Virus record (IMG/VR): IMGVR_UViG_3300006735_000149 | Coordinates: 1-29,492 of that record | Source: a virus | Strand: one strand, 5' to 3' | Length of the DNA stretch: 29,492 nucleotides | Part shown: positions 16,896-27,218 of the stretch, piece after piece | How positions within the stretch are numbered: the stretch's first letter is position 1 | How the letters are laid out: each line of letters starts with the position of its first letter | Made by a program: the position numbers and the translations under genes | Notes under the pieces: model-generated | Seen by the model: the letters and a program-made list of their open reading frames with translations, nothing else | Database searches by the model: none | What the model was told of the DNA's origin: nothing

Positions 16896-19800
16896 GTGCG
16901 TTTCTGATATGTGTTCCAATAAGATGCTCTTCAATAGGAGAATTGTTAGCACCACGGGTACAGCCTAAGAAACGATCACTCAATTTGCTTGTGTATGAAA
17001 TTTGTTCTCTACCAATTAATATTGTTCCTGATGATGCAAAATTGGTAGTATTTGCATAAACAGTTTCATTGGTTGCAATGTATCCACCGCCACTTGCATT
17101 AGGCATATCAGCAGTGTCTAATATGGTTAAGTAGTTATTTATGGATGGATAACCAATATTGAATAGGTATGCATTGTCAGCAACCATAGTATTTGAATTA
17201 TTATCAAATTCCTGTAGTTGTAAATCAAATCCTTCCCACTCTTGAATAGTATATGCGGAAACACTATATCCAGCATTAGATACAATATCACCAGTGCTCA
17301 TAAATTTAGCACCTTCCCACTGTAAGAATCTTGGACCCAATGTTCCTTGATTATAAGAGAATTTATAATCAATTCTTCGTAGATCAACAAATCCAGCATT
17401 ATACCACATAACTTTTTCTTGTTCACTTGGATGCATATTAATTTTAACTTCATGAGTTAATTCAATAATACTGGTTCCTTGGAATCCTAATTGAACTGTA
17501 GGATTGCTAACTGAAGCATAAGAAGCACCATGCCATATAAGTCTGGACTGTATTAAAGGTAATGGAGATAGATCAATCTTCTTCTGTAGAATAAGAGTAA
17601 TCTTTTGCTTAGCTCCATCTGGTGTAGTGATCTTCATGTCAAGATCATGTTGAACTGGACCCACTTCAACCCTCTTCTCAAAACTAAATTCTGAACTAAT
17701 AGCAACAGGAGATGGTTTTATTAGATCTGTTTTAATTAAAAGTGTAAGAAGACTATCAATCTTTCTACCACGTTGTTTAATAATATCATATTGCCTTGCT
17801 GTTACTACAAAAGGTGCTTTGGTATATCCAGAACCAGATGCAGTTAATACTACATCAACTACATTACCATCAGAAACAACTACTTCAGCTCTAGCACCTC
17901 CACCCTGTTGATCTACAGGAATGAAATGTAATATAGGTGTTGTATAGTAATCTTTAGCACCTGATGGTTTTAGTACACCAGTATCATACAATAATTGGAA
18001 ATCTGTTCTATTCCATGATATAGAGGTTACAGAACCATTAGTAACCTCACAAGTTACACTAAGACCAACACCTCTTACATCTCCAGCATACAATGATGTT
18101 GAAACCTTACCAAAGAAAGATTGAGAAGGATCATCACCTGCAACATATGTTTTTGGTGTGACATACTGTGGCAGTTCATTAACTGTCCTATAGTAATCTT
18201 CCCCATCAATTTTAATAGTGTCACCAGCAATTATATTAGCACCACCTCTCTTTCTCTCATAGAAAGCTTCATCTGCTCTCTTTGTTCCATACAACCAACT
18301 AGAAGCATTTCTCTGCATCTTATAGTCATTACTATCATCTCTGACTATAGAAATTGTATTTGTAGTACCAGTTAATTCATATTCATCACTGAAATCAGAC
18401 ATTCCTGCAAAGAATATATTGGAGTTATCTATATTAGGATTTCCACCAGCAATAGTAATAACTATTGTATTGGGAGTAGTTATATAACCTTTAACATTAC
18501 CAATGAATACTTTCTTTCCATTGATCTTCTGATATGCAACTTGGAAGAAATCACCAGATTCACCATACCACTTCTTCAATAAATTAAAGTCATTAGGAGA
18601 ACCAGCATCACAAGTTAGAATAATCTCATTATAATATTGATTCTTTTCATAATCATATAATGTTACAACAGGATCAATATCTCTTCCATATAATACAAGA
18701 ATTTCTATATTATTACCTGAGAATATGTTTTTGGTAAATGTTATAGTAGGTCCACTAATTGTATAAGATTTGTTTACTCTTTGTAGTACACCATCAATAA
18801 AGACTAGAGCAAATTCTGGATCTGAAATAACTTTTATTTCACTATCAGAATCAAGAATTAAGAATGGTCCATTAGATCCTTTACTTGAAATTCCAGCATT
18901 ATTAATACCACATCTTATATAACTTCCAACTCCATGTGCAAAGAACTTCTCTACTGCTGTAGGTTCTTGTAATGTTTTTGTGTTTGACTCTTGACCCCAT
19001 AGTGGTGGACTGTCAAATACAACTTTATTTGGAACAGAAGTTCTATCAATAGTATAAGCAGGATTATGTTGTAATACTCCACTCAATGCAATGAATAGAT
19101 CTTCATTTAATTGAGTATCTACAGAGCTTCCATCTTCATAATATAATTCAAATATTGTATTCTCTCCATCAAAGTAATCAGCATAAGAAACATCTATAGT
19201 TCCTGGACCGCTATTTAACGTTGTCCTTAAAACACCATATAATGTTTCTATAGCAGATAAAACATCTGCACATTTAGGATCAGCAGAATCTATTGTTATA
19301 TTATTATTTGAATATGGAAGTACAGTAGTAAACGTACCAGAAGTCAATTCATTATTAATTGCTTTCTTAGCAAGTCCAACAGCATGTTCATAAGCTTCAA
19401 CTGCTGCTTCTAGTTCCGAAGTCTTATCTCCTGTTGCAGCATCAGTTAATATAGCATCACCAGTTAAAGAACTTAATACACCACCAGTAAAATACCTTTC
19501 TGCATTAGATAATGTCTTTTGATTTCCACCAAATCTTACATCATGAGATATACCATCAACAACAAGTCCAAGATCATTGTACCAATTAGTTTCCTTAGTA
19601 TTCCAAGTAAATTCTGGATACTTATTTTTAATAAAACCAAGAGACTCAGATTGAATAAACTCTCTATTCATCTCAATTTGATTAGCAGCATCAATCCATC
19701 TACCATTCTTCTGGAAGATATTCTTAATCTTCTTAAGATGTTTCGCATTTAATGAATCGTCTTTAAACTGGAACCATCTTCCGTGGAAAGTCACACCTAC

Positions 19801-22800
19801 AAGTGGTGGTTGTGCGAATATGATTTTATCATCAACAACAGTATATGAAATACGAGGCTCTTGTAATATACCATCAAGTGTTATTACTAAGGATTGCTCA
19901 TTATATGGTTTAAGAACATTTCCATCACCATCAATCAAATTAAATTCTTTACTACCTGAAAGGTTACCTTTGTTACTAAAAGCACCATCAAATGATCCAT
20001 TTAAAGTAACAGTATTTGCTTTTATCTCAGCAGTATTTTTTGTATCAATTGATACAGATCCTTTTCCTTTTTCAACATTCAGATTCTTCATCAAAGCTAT
20101 ACTTTGAGTAATCTGTCTTCTTGTATTAACTACAGTAATATTATTCTTTTCTGGATCCCAGACCTGAATAACACTTACCCTACTTGTTTTGGTATCTTCG
20201 CTCATTTTTGCTTGAGCAGAAGAATCAATTATAACTTCACCAAATAATTTAAATCCAGCAGGATGAGTAGTCTCTTTTATCAAAGATCTCCATGTATCAA
20301 TTGGAGTTTCTGAAGTAATAAGGTATGAATAATCCTGATAATAAAACGAATCAGTTATTCTTTGATTAGCATCACTAATTTTTCCATAATCAGATTTGTA
20401 ATATCCCAGATTATCATAATATGTATTGATAACAGGAGAAAATTCGTTATAACTAATACTCTCAATTGTTGCGACTTTACTTCTAGACAATCCAATTATT
20501 TGTTGCTTCTCTCTAAAAATACCAGAAATTTTATTGACAAGAATAATATTAGATCCCTTTCTCCAAGATGTAACTTTAGCTCTGGCAATCTCAACAGATC
20601 CAGATTTTTGTACTATAGTTTCTCCTAACTTAAATGAATCTTCATCAAATCCTGACAAAGTAAAAATATAATTTGAAGTAAATGAAGATGATATAGTATT
20701 ATCATTATGGTATGACCCACCATTATTAATAATTTTTATATTTCTAGGTACACCAATGTTTGTACTATTCAGATAACAATTGATATTAGTATCAACATTA
20801 CCATCAACATCTATAATACCTGTTACAATAGGAATCTTTTTATAATCAATTCCAATATTGGTAATTTTTACTGAATTAATTTTTCCAACAGAGAATCTAG
20901 ACTTTGATGTATAAGAAATAGTACCACTACCATCATGTAAAGCTTTGATAGAAGTTGTATATACTACTTGTGTTGGTGTTACATAAATTGCTGTCTTATT
21001 TCCTTGTAGAGGATCTAAAGATACATTCAAATATGATTTTTCAGAATTAACAATTCCATCTCTATCATAATAAAAATACTGTAAATAATTAGATTCTTTT
21101 CTTTCTGTATAATTATTTGAACTTATCCTTGCTCCATAACCGAGTTTAATATCAACAAAACCCAATCCATTAAGTGATTCTGGTGAAATTAAATTGAAGT
21201 TTATACTTGGAGAGAAATCAAATCCACAATTAATCATTGAACTGTGAGATGTATCAAACTTGTATTTGTAATATTTTTTAATGTCAATAACTGGATTTCT
21301 TAAGAAATTATTACCATCAGTAGAAATTTCAAAATAAATATCAGGACTACTAATACTTGATATCTTTACAAGTCTCTTATTACCTTCACTATCTACCTTA
21401 TCAAAAAATACTGTACTTAAGCTTATAGATTCTATAGTATCTAAAGTTTCTGTATAATCCCAAGCCACAGTTGCTTTTTGTGTATTGCTATCATAATAAG
21501 TAATCTCACCATCATTAACACTATCACCTGAACTAAGATTATATCCAGCATCATAGACTGTTACTACAGTGCCATCAAAATGATCGGCTCTGATAGTATT
21601 ATTCTGTGCTCTCTCAACTGTAATAGCATTACCATTTGTACTATCAACTAATAGTATCTCATCATTAACAAGTAAAAGATCTCCTTTTTGAATATCATTA
21701 CCATTATCAATATTCAATACTGGATTTTGAATAGAAAATCCAACATGATCAACAGAAAGAACTAAAGAAGGTGTAGAATTGTTAGTCTTACCTGCTGCAC
21801 TATCTCCTACACCTAACTCATCAAACTTTTTATATCCTGATCCTTTATCTGTAATCAATACAGAGTTAATATGACCAGCAGAAGAAACTACCAAAGTTGC
21901 TTTTGCTCCAGATCCAGACCCACCAGTCAATACTATATCATTATAAGTTCCTTGTGTGTAATCATTACCACCATTTAATATTGCAATTCTACCAACACCA
22001 GTGTCGCTAAGAACCCTTGCTATAACTGGGGTTTGAAGGACTATATCTTGATATATTCTCTTTCTTACATAATATGTTGTTTCTGTAATATTGTCATCTG
22101 GATCAATAGTAATATCAATACTTTCTCCAATTGCTACTCCATGTTCATCAGATGTTGTTAATAGGGCTACATTATCATGCAACCTAAAAATATTTAAATT
22201 ATCACTTAAAGATCCAATAGCAACAATTTTTGATCCAGTAGTATCAATTAAATTAGAGCTCGTCAAGAATAAACTATCAGAAACAGAGAATCCTGTATCT
22301 GTTACTTTTATTTTAACTGTGTTTTGATCTGTTGTACCTTCTAATACTTCACCTTTTGCAATTGGTGCTGCAATACCATCACTAAATGATAAAATAGAAC
22401 CTTTAGTATATGATGAATTTTTATCAACTAAAAGAGATATTACTTTGGTACTTGATGATAGTACATCTGTACTATTAAAAGCACCTGATACAGAATTTAA
22501 AGCAAAATCTTTAGACGAAAATACATCACCAACTATAATTCCTGTAGCACCTGTATTTGCTTGTGTGATTGTATCACCATCAAACAAATATGCATTAGAA
22601 GAAAGTTCAACATAAAGTACTTTAGTTGACTGAGAATTGATTGAAACTACACTCTTACCTTTAATAGATTCTACTTCACCAGCAGCACCATAACCCTCGG
22701 TATCACTATCATCAATAACCAATTTACCTCCAACAGAAAAATTGGATCCACTATTGAATATAGATGCAGAGCTTACATCTCCTCTTTTTACATCATCAAT

Positions 22801-25413
22801 TAATGCAATTGACAAATCTCCATTATTATCAATGTTAGGAGTTCTAAGTCTATTAGCTTTAACTGGAACATCATCTTGAGACAATAAAGAATTGTAATTA
22901 GAATCTACTGGTAGTGAGTAATAATTATTACCTAAGATATAAGGAAATACTGGAGAACCTGATAGATTAACAGTTATGAAGTATGCATATGTTCCTTCTG
23001 GAAATTCTGGAGTTACACAATACCTTCCATTATTAGCATCTAAAGAACCAGACTCATCAATATAACTCCAATCATTTATAAAAGTTCCAATTGGATATGT
23101 TGTAGTTGAAGGACCACCTACTCTACTAGTATTCTTAGAATAACTAGACACTAACCTTGCTATAGGGGTTGAAGAATCTAGAGGATTAGTATATCCATAA
23201 GCACCATATATGGGGTTACCATCATATGCAAACCCTATAATAGATGAATGAGATGATCCATTATCAGTTGCTCTTAGTGTAGTAGGAGAAGCATAGTAAG
23301 CATATCCTTGTCCTAAAGATACATCAAAATTCTTTAACCAATATCCATTATCAGCATCTAAGTTTGATTGATTTTTATAATACCTATCCTTTCTCCATTC
23401 TTTTATAGAAGCAGTTGCAGTTGCTTTGGTTCCAACTGAAATAATTTCAACTACTACATTTTCTTGAGTATAGAGATTTCCACTATTAACTTTAACAAAG
23501 CCTGTTATTTGTCCAGTATTTGAAACTTCAGCAATATAATCAGCAAATCTTCCTTTACCTAATTTATCTGTAATTCTAATTTCTGGTGGAGATGAATAGT
23601 ACTCACCAGCATTATCAATAGTAATACTTGTTATCTGTCCACTACTGACAACTGCTGTACCTTTTCCATTCCTACCAGATACAATATCTACAGTAGGAAC
23701 TGCTGTATATTCACCAGGAGTATCAACAATAATAGATTCAACTACTTCACCAGCAAGTTTTGTCCTTGCAAGAGAAGGTATATTATTAATTAAAACGTAT
23801 GGAGGTCTTTTGTACCCATCACCTCTTGTATCTATATCAATCTTCTGAATAGCACCATTAAGAACTACATCCTCATCTTTATATCCCATCAATGGTATTC
23901 CATTAATAGCAATACCAACATCTCTATACTTAGTCTCATATGTCTCAGTTACTGAGATAGGATGCTTTCTAATAATCTTTAAAAGTTTCTGATCTTGTGC
24001 ATCAGTAGGTAATGTACCAATAGCATGTGATGGAAATCCAGAAGATGTAATATAATATCCTTCACCATCTTCAAAAATTGCCGATACGTTAGGATTGAGC
24101 TCTGGTATAGCAGCAGTACCACTACTAGTAATCCATCTTAAATTATTCTGTGTATCAACTATTCTAGTATCTGTTGTAGTAAATCCAGACTCAGAAATCT
24201 CTACCCTATCATTTTTATTAGAGTAAGGTGCTTCTACTTTATTCTCTAAATTGTATAAAACACCAAATATCAATAATTCTACACTATTACCAGAAACATT
24301 AGCACCATATGTTACAGAAGTACCAACAGGGTGTATTCCAGTACCAGTCCTAGTTTTAACTACAAATTGATTTACATTTTTATCATCATATGTTATAACT
24401 TCATCATCTAAACTGAACAATCCTTTCTTATTCCACGCCATTGTGGAAAACACATCAATTCTATCACCAATACCAGTATTAGCATCAACCTCCTTCGTTA
24501 ATTTTGTTCTTGCTGCAATAGAAAAATTACCATTAACACTTGCTTCATTTAGAATAAGTTCATACAGTTCTTCACCATCAAACTTACCAGCATATCTAAT
24601 ATTATCAACTACAGCAGATGCATAGTCTCCATCTGTCTGTGTTATTTTCTTTCCAATAAGAGTATTAACATCACCAGATAAAACTTTTACTTTAAGTGAA
24701 TAATTCTTTACCCAATTAGACTCTGATGCCTTTAAAGTATGATCTCGTGGATATGAAACTTCTGGTTCTTTATCAGTATCAATAAGACACTTAAATAAAA
24801 ATTTAACTGAACTATCAGTTCCTTTTGATTGGTAAAAAGAACTTATGTGCTTAATAAGAGTTCTTTTATCAACACCTTCTTTAAGATATGCTTCTGGGAA
24901 ATCAGCAAGGTATTGCTTTTCAAAACTTTTTACAAGAGCATATAAGAAGAGGTTACTTATGTTCTGTACAGTAGATCCAGACAAATGATCTGCTGCTTGT
25001 GTTGTAACAAATGTACTAGTACTATAAAGATCTCCAAGCTTTGTATTACCACTTACTCCACGACTAACTTCTAAAAACTCAGTGCTAGTCTTATTTCCAT
25101 AGAAACATATTTCATCTTCTATTTTAATATACCCACTCGCAGGGAAAGAACTGGTATCAACAACAGTAATTGTATCAGCAGTAGATTGAACAAATGAAGT
25201 AACACTTGTTGTTTGATTTAATACGTTTTTCTCATAAAAATCAATATCAGCATAAGTTTGGATATTATTAATAATATCCAAAGGTTGTCCTTGAATTTCT
25301 AACTGCTCATAGTATTTTTGTATGAACTTGCTAAACAGTTCATACTCTTCATTGATAAAATCTGGCAGTTGTGACTCAATTAAAAATGAGACTTTATTCG
25401 CAGTTTTTGGCAC
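16891..25413 (-). CDS. 7: Giant baseplate wedge protein, gp7-like core with very large insert (2840 aa)
   Basis: The gene lies between gp6 and gp8, as gene 7 does in T4. Its N-terminal 300 residues match the C-terminal third of T4 gp7: FINEEYELFSKFIQKYYEQL, then FYQSKGTDSSVKFLFKCL (T4 FYSTKGIEASYKFLFKVL), then TLIGKKITQTDGDYASAVVD. The next T4 segment (SNLPSSRWKSDVIRFVHPVG) appears only at about 1690-1720 as SETPIDTWRSLIKETTHPAG, so about 1,370 residues are inserted. The insert holds 'G..Y..PP.V.I' beta repeats and a YHYH-like domain (about 715-830). Downstream are three 'GVLQ...Y.I' modules (about 1841, 2103 and 2199), a helical block with DVRFGGNQKT (about 1900-2060), and a C-terminal ILIGREQISYTSK...FLGCTRG module repeated near the N-terminus. 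The start is GTG, overlapping the gp6 stop as TAGTG, with AAGAAGAG upstream. Confidence 0.82.
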   Translation of the reverse strand: MPKTANKVSFLIESQLPDFINEEYELFSKFIQKYYEQLEIQGQPLDIINNIQTYADIDFYEKNVLNQTTSVTSFVQSTADTITVVDTSSFPASGYIKIEDEICFYGNKTSTEFLEVSRGVSGNTKLGDLYSTSTFVTTQAADHLSGSTVQNISNLFLYALVKSFEKQYLADFPEAYLKEGVDKRTLIKHISSFYQSKGTDSSVKFLFKCLIDTDKEPEVSYPRDHTLKASESNWVKNYSLKVKVLSGDVNTLIGKKITQTDGDYASAVVDNIRYAGKFDGEELYELILNEASVNGNFSIAARTKLTKEVDANTGIGDRIDVFSTMAWNKKGLFSLDDEVITYDDKNVNQFVVKTRTGTGIHPVGTSVTYGANVSGNSVELLIFGVLYNLENKVEAPYSNKNDRVEISESGFTTTDTRIVDTQNNLRWITSSGTAAIPELNPNVSAIFEDGEGYYITSSGFPSHAIGTLPTDAQDQKLLKIIRKHPISVTETYETKYRDVGIAINGIPLMGYKDEDVVLNGAIQKIDIDTRGDGYKRPPYVLINNIPSLARTKLAGEVVESIIVDTPGEYTAVPTVDIVSGRNGKGTAVVSSGQITSITIDNAGEYYSSPPEIRITDKLGKGRFADYIAEVSNTGQITGFVKVNSGNLYTQENVVVEIISVGTKATATASIKEWRKDRYYKNQSNLDADNGYWLKNFDVSLGQGYAYYASPTTLRATDNGSSHSSIIGFAYDGNPIYGAYGYTNPLDSSTPIARLVSSYSKNTSRVGGPSTTTYPIGTFINDWSYIDESGSLDANNGRYCVTPEFPEGTYAYFITVNLSGSPVFPYILGNNYYSLPVDSNYNSLLSQDDVPVKANRLRTPNIDNNGDLSIALIDDVKRGDVSSASIFNSGSNFSVGGKLVIDDSDTEGYGAAGEVESIKGKSVVSINSQSTKVLYVELSSNAYLFDGDTITQANTGATGIIVGDVFSSKDFALNSVSGAFNSTDVLSSSTKVISLLVDKNSSYTKGSILSFSDGIAAPIAKGEVLEGTTDQNTVKIKVTDTGFSVSDSLFLTSSNLIDTTGSKIVAIGSLSDNLNIFRLHDNVALLTTSDEHGVAIGESIDITIDPDDNITETTYYVRKRIYQDIVLQTPVIARVLSDTGVGRIAILNGGNDYTQGTYNDIVLTGGSGSGAKATLVVSSAGHINSVLITDKGSGYKKFDELGVGDSAAGKTNNSTPSLVLSVDHVGFSIQNPVLNIDNGNDIQKGDLLLVNDEILLVDSTNGNAITVERAQNNTIRADHFDGTVVTVYDAGYNLSSGDSVNDGEITYYDSNTQKATVAWDYTETLDTIESISLSTVFFDKVDSEGNKRLVKISSISSPDIYFEISTDGNNFLRNPVIDIKKYYKYKFDTSHSSMINCGFDFSPSINFNLISPESLNGLGFVDIKLGYGARISSNNYTERKESNYLQYFYYDRDGIVNSEKSYLNVSLDPLQGNKTAIYVTPTQVVYTTSIKALHDGSGTISYTSKSRFSVGKINSVKITNIGIDYKKIPIVTGIIDVDGNVDTNINCYLNSTNIGVPRNIKIINNGGSYHNDNTISSSFTSNYIFTLSGFDEDSFKLGETIVQKSGSVEIARAKVTSWRKGSNIILVNKISGIFREKQQIIGLSRSKVATIESISYNEFSPVINTYYDNLGYYKSDYGKISDANQRITDSFYYQDYSYLITSETPIDTWRSLIKETTHPAGFKLFGEVIIDSSAQAKMSEDTKTSRVSVIQVWDPEKNNITVVNTRRQITQSIALMKNLNVEKGKGSVSIDTKNTAEIKANTVTLNGSFDGAFSNKGNLSGSKEFNLIDGDGNVLKPYNEQSLVITLDGILQEPRISYTVVDDKIIFAQPPLVGVTFHGRWFQFKDDSLNAKHLKKIKNIFQKNGRWIDAANQIEMNREFIQSESLGFIKNKYPEFTWNTKETNWYNDLGLVVDGISHDVRFGGNQKTLSNAERYFTGGVLSSLTGDAILTDAATGDKTSELEAAVEAYEHAVGLAKKAINNELTSGTFTTVLPYSNNNITIDSADPKCADVLSAIETLYGVLRTTLNSGPGTIDVSYADYFDGENTIFELYYEDGSSVDTQLNEDLFIALSGVLQHNPAYTIDRTSVPNKVVFDSPPLWGQESNTKTLQEPTAVEKFFAHGVGSYIRCGINNAGISSKGSNGPFLILDSDSEIKVISDPEFALVFIDGVLQRVNKSYTISGPTITFTKNIFSGNNIEILVLYGRDIDPVVTLYDYEKNQYYNEIILTCDAGSPNDFNLLKKWYGESGDFFQVAYQKINGKKVFIGNVKGYITTPNTIVITIAGGNPNIDNSNIFFAGMSDFSDEYELTGTTNTISIVRDDSNDYKMQRNASSWLYGTKRADEAFYERKRGGANIIAGDTIKIDGEDYYRTVNELPQYVTPKTYVAGDDPSQSFFGKVSTSLYAGDVRGVGLSVTCEVTNGSVTSISWNRTDFQLLYDTGVLKPSGAKDYYTTPILHFIPVDQQGGGARAEVVVSDGNVVDVVLTASGSGYTKAPFVVTARQYDIIKQRGRKIDSLLTLLIKTDLIKPSPVAISSEFSFEKRVEVGPVQHDLDMKITTPDGAKQKITLILQKKIDLSPLPLIQSRLIWHGASYASVSNPTVQLGFQGTSIIELTHEVKINMHPSEQEKVMWYNAGFVDLRRIDYKFSYNQGTLGPRFLQWEGAKFMSTGDIVSNAGYSVSAYTIQEWEGFDLQLQEFDNNSNTMVADNAYLFNIGYPSINNYLTILDTADMPNASGGGYIATNETVYANTTNFASSGTILIGREQISYTSKLSDRFLGCTRGANNSPIEEHLIGTHIRNAL

Positions 25414-27218
25414 TACTCTTCTTTATATGCAACGAATTTACTTTTTGACACATCTACATCTAAATATGCCTCACGCTTAACCTCAATATCTTTATTGGCA
25501 GGTTTGACTCGTAACTCAATACGGTTATCAGAGAATGTGCCTTTTAAGATTGTAAAGTTAAACATTTCAATTTCACCTTTCTCATAATCAACAGTTCCAA
25601 CCGAATCATCTAGTAGGATCTTTTCACCAGTCAGGGAATCTAGTCTATATAGCACCAATTTGCCTTTTCTATCTTCAAGATATGAAGTATAGTTTGGATG
25701 TTCAAAGGTTGTCAATCCACTAGATGTAACAACAGGATTATCGCAATCTATAAGGAAAGGATTCTGATAACAGATTTCATAATATGCAGATGAATTAATC
25801 TGTGCTATAAAATCTTTTCTCATAATGATATTAGTTTCATTTGAATTGATAGAACGATCTGCACCATCAATGACACTAATAAACTTACTATATCTAAACT
25901 TACCATTGAACTTCTCTGTTCCTGATGATCTCAGATACTCCTGAATTGCAGAAGTTGATAAAGCTGCAATTTCAGCAGGTAACAATTTAGTCTTTGTAGA
26001 ACTATAATATATGTCACTATTGATTTCTACAAATAATATAGATGGATCTACAAACTCAGGTCTAATTGAAGCAACTGTATACTTTTTAAGATTTGATGAT
26101 AAATCATTTTTTGTAAACGCTGACAACGTAGTGGTATCAGTAGGTTTTACGGAAAGAAATACTTTACCATATGCAGGTGGTACTTGATCCTCACCACCAA
26201 ACACAATCACATCACTGATTGCTGGATATAAGTTCCTAACTATAGATTTGTAATCATTTCCAGTTACTGCTCTATTTTGTGATCCAAAAAACTTAGGAGC
26301 ATTAAACTTAATCTTATCAATACTCTCAATTGCTGCTCCACCACTAGCATTCTCTATAGTAGTTAAAGAAGTGACATTAAATGGATGAGAAATCTTATTT
26401 CCACTATCATCTCTCAAAACACCATTGAATCTAAATGTCTTTACTCCATTGGCAGCATCGCCATTTGTTGTTACGTAACTTATATCAACTACTTCACCAT
26501 CTTCAAGCTTTCTACCAATAACACCATCACCAAAGAATAGTTCATACCCTTCATCTTCCGTTTCATTAATGAAGAAGACCTTATCTAAAGATCCTATCTC
26601 CAATATATTATTTGCTTGTTCGTATGTATCATAAACAGTTGAAGATCCTGATGCATACACACTCACTTTAATTGTGTTAGTATCAGCAGATGAATTATCA
26701 ATTATAAATCTTTGATTTGATATTGAATTTTGAACAACAGTCCTTGTATTAATTAATGATCCTTCATATACAGGAACATTAGTCCAAGTCGCAACTTTAT
26801 TAACAACTTCAGTTCTATAATCCTCTGCTACAACAAATCTATAAAGAGATCCATCATAGTTAGTAACAAATCCACTACCAGCCTCAAATACAACAGTATC
26901 TGGTGCAAGATTGCTAAAGGTTAAATTTAGATCAACTACTGCCTTTGAAGCAGTAATAGACTTGGGAGTGTAACCTAACTGCTTTGCCAGAGACACCACA
27001 TTGTCCCTGAGAGTAGAGGAATCAAGGAACAGTTCATTCACTACCATATTGGTATTGAACGCTGTATAGTACGTATTATATGCTAATACATCAAGCATAT
27101 TACTTAATACAGAACCTTCAAAGTCATAGTCTGTAAAGTCTGACTGTGCTCTCATGTATTCTTTGAGAGCTGTCTTAATGTCAGCGAAGTCTAAATTGTT
27201 TACTTGGGTATATGGCAT
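25413..27218 (-). CDS. 6: Baseplate wedge subunit gp6-like (601 aa)
   Basis: The N-terminal DFADIKTALKEYMRAQSDF and DYDFEGSVLSNMLDVLAYNT correspond to TFAEIKQNL...DYDFEGSRLNVLCDLLAYNT of T4 gp6 (660 aa). Later YELFFGDGVIGRKL, ISYVTTNGDAANG, RAVTGNDYKSIVRNLYPAIS and GKVFLSVKPTD match the conserved J-like wedge core. Gp6 dimers form the inner ring of the baseplate and, with gp25 and gp53, the core bundle that holds wedges together and transmits the conformational switch. The ATG overlaps the gp25 stop as TAATG, and the TAG stop overlaps the GTG of the next gene. It is slightly shorter than T4 gp6, mainly in the C-terminal domain, which ends KSKFVAYKEE. Identification is confident. Confidence 0.95.
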   Translation of the reverse strand: MPYTQVNNLDFADIKTALKEYMRAQSDFTDYDFEGSVLSNMLDVLAYNTYYTAFNTNMVVNELFLDSSTLRDNVVSLAKQLGYTPKSITASKAVVDLNLTFSNLAPDTVVFEAGSGFVTNYDGSLYRFVVAEDYRTEVVNKVATWTNVPVYEGSLINTRTVVQNSISNQRFIIDNSSADTNTIKVSVYASGSSTVYDTYEQANNILEIGSLDKVFFINETEDEGYELFFGDGVIGRKLEDGEVVDISYVTTNGDAANGVKTFRFNGVLRDDSGNKISHPFNVTSLTTIENASGGAAIESIDKIKFNAPKFFGSQNRAVTGNDYKSIVRNLYPAISDVIVFGGEDQVPPAYGKVFLSVKPTDTTTLSAFTKNDLSSNLKKYTVASIRPEFVDPSILFVEINSDIYYSSTKTKLLPAEIAALSTSAIQEYLRSSGTEKFNGKFRYSKFISVIDGADRSINSNETNIIMRKDFIAQINSSAYYEICYQNPFLIDCDNPVVTSSGLTTFEHPNYTSYLEDRKGKLVLYRLDSLTGEKILLDDSVGTVDYEKGEIEMFNFTILKGTFSDNRIELRVKPANKDIEVKREAYLDVDVSKSKFVAYKEE

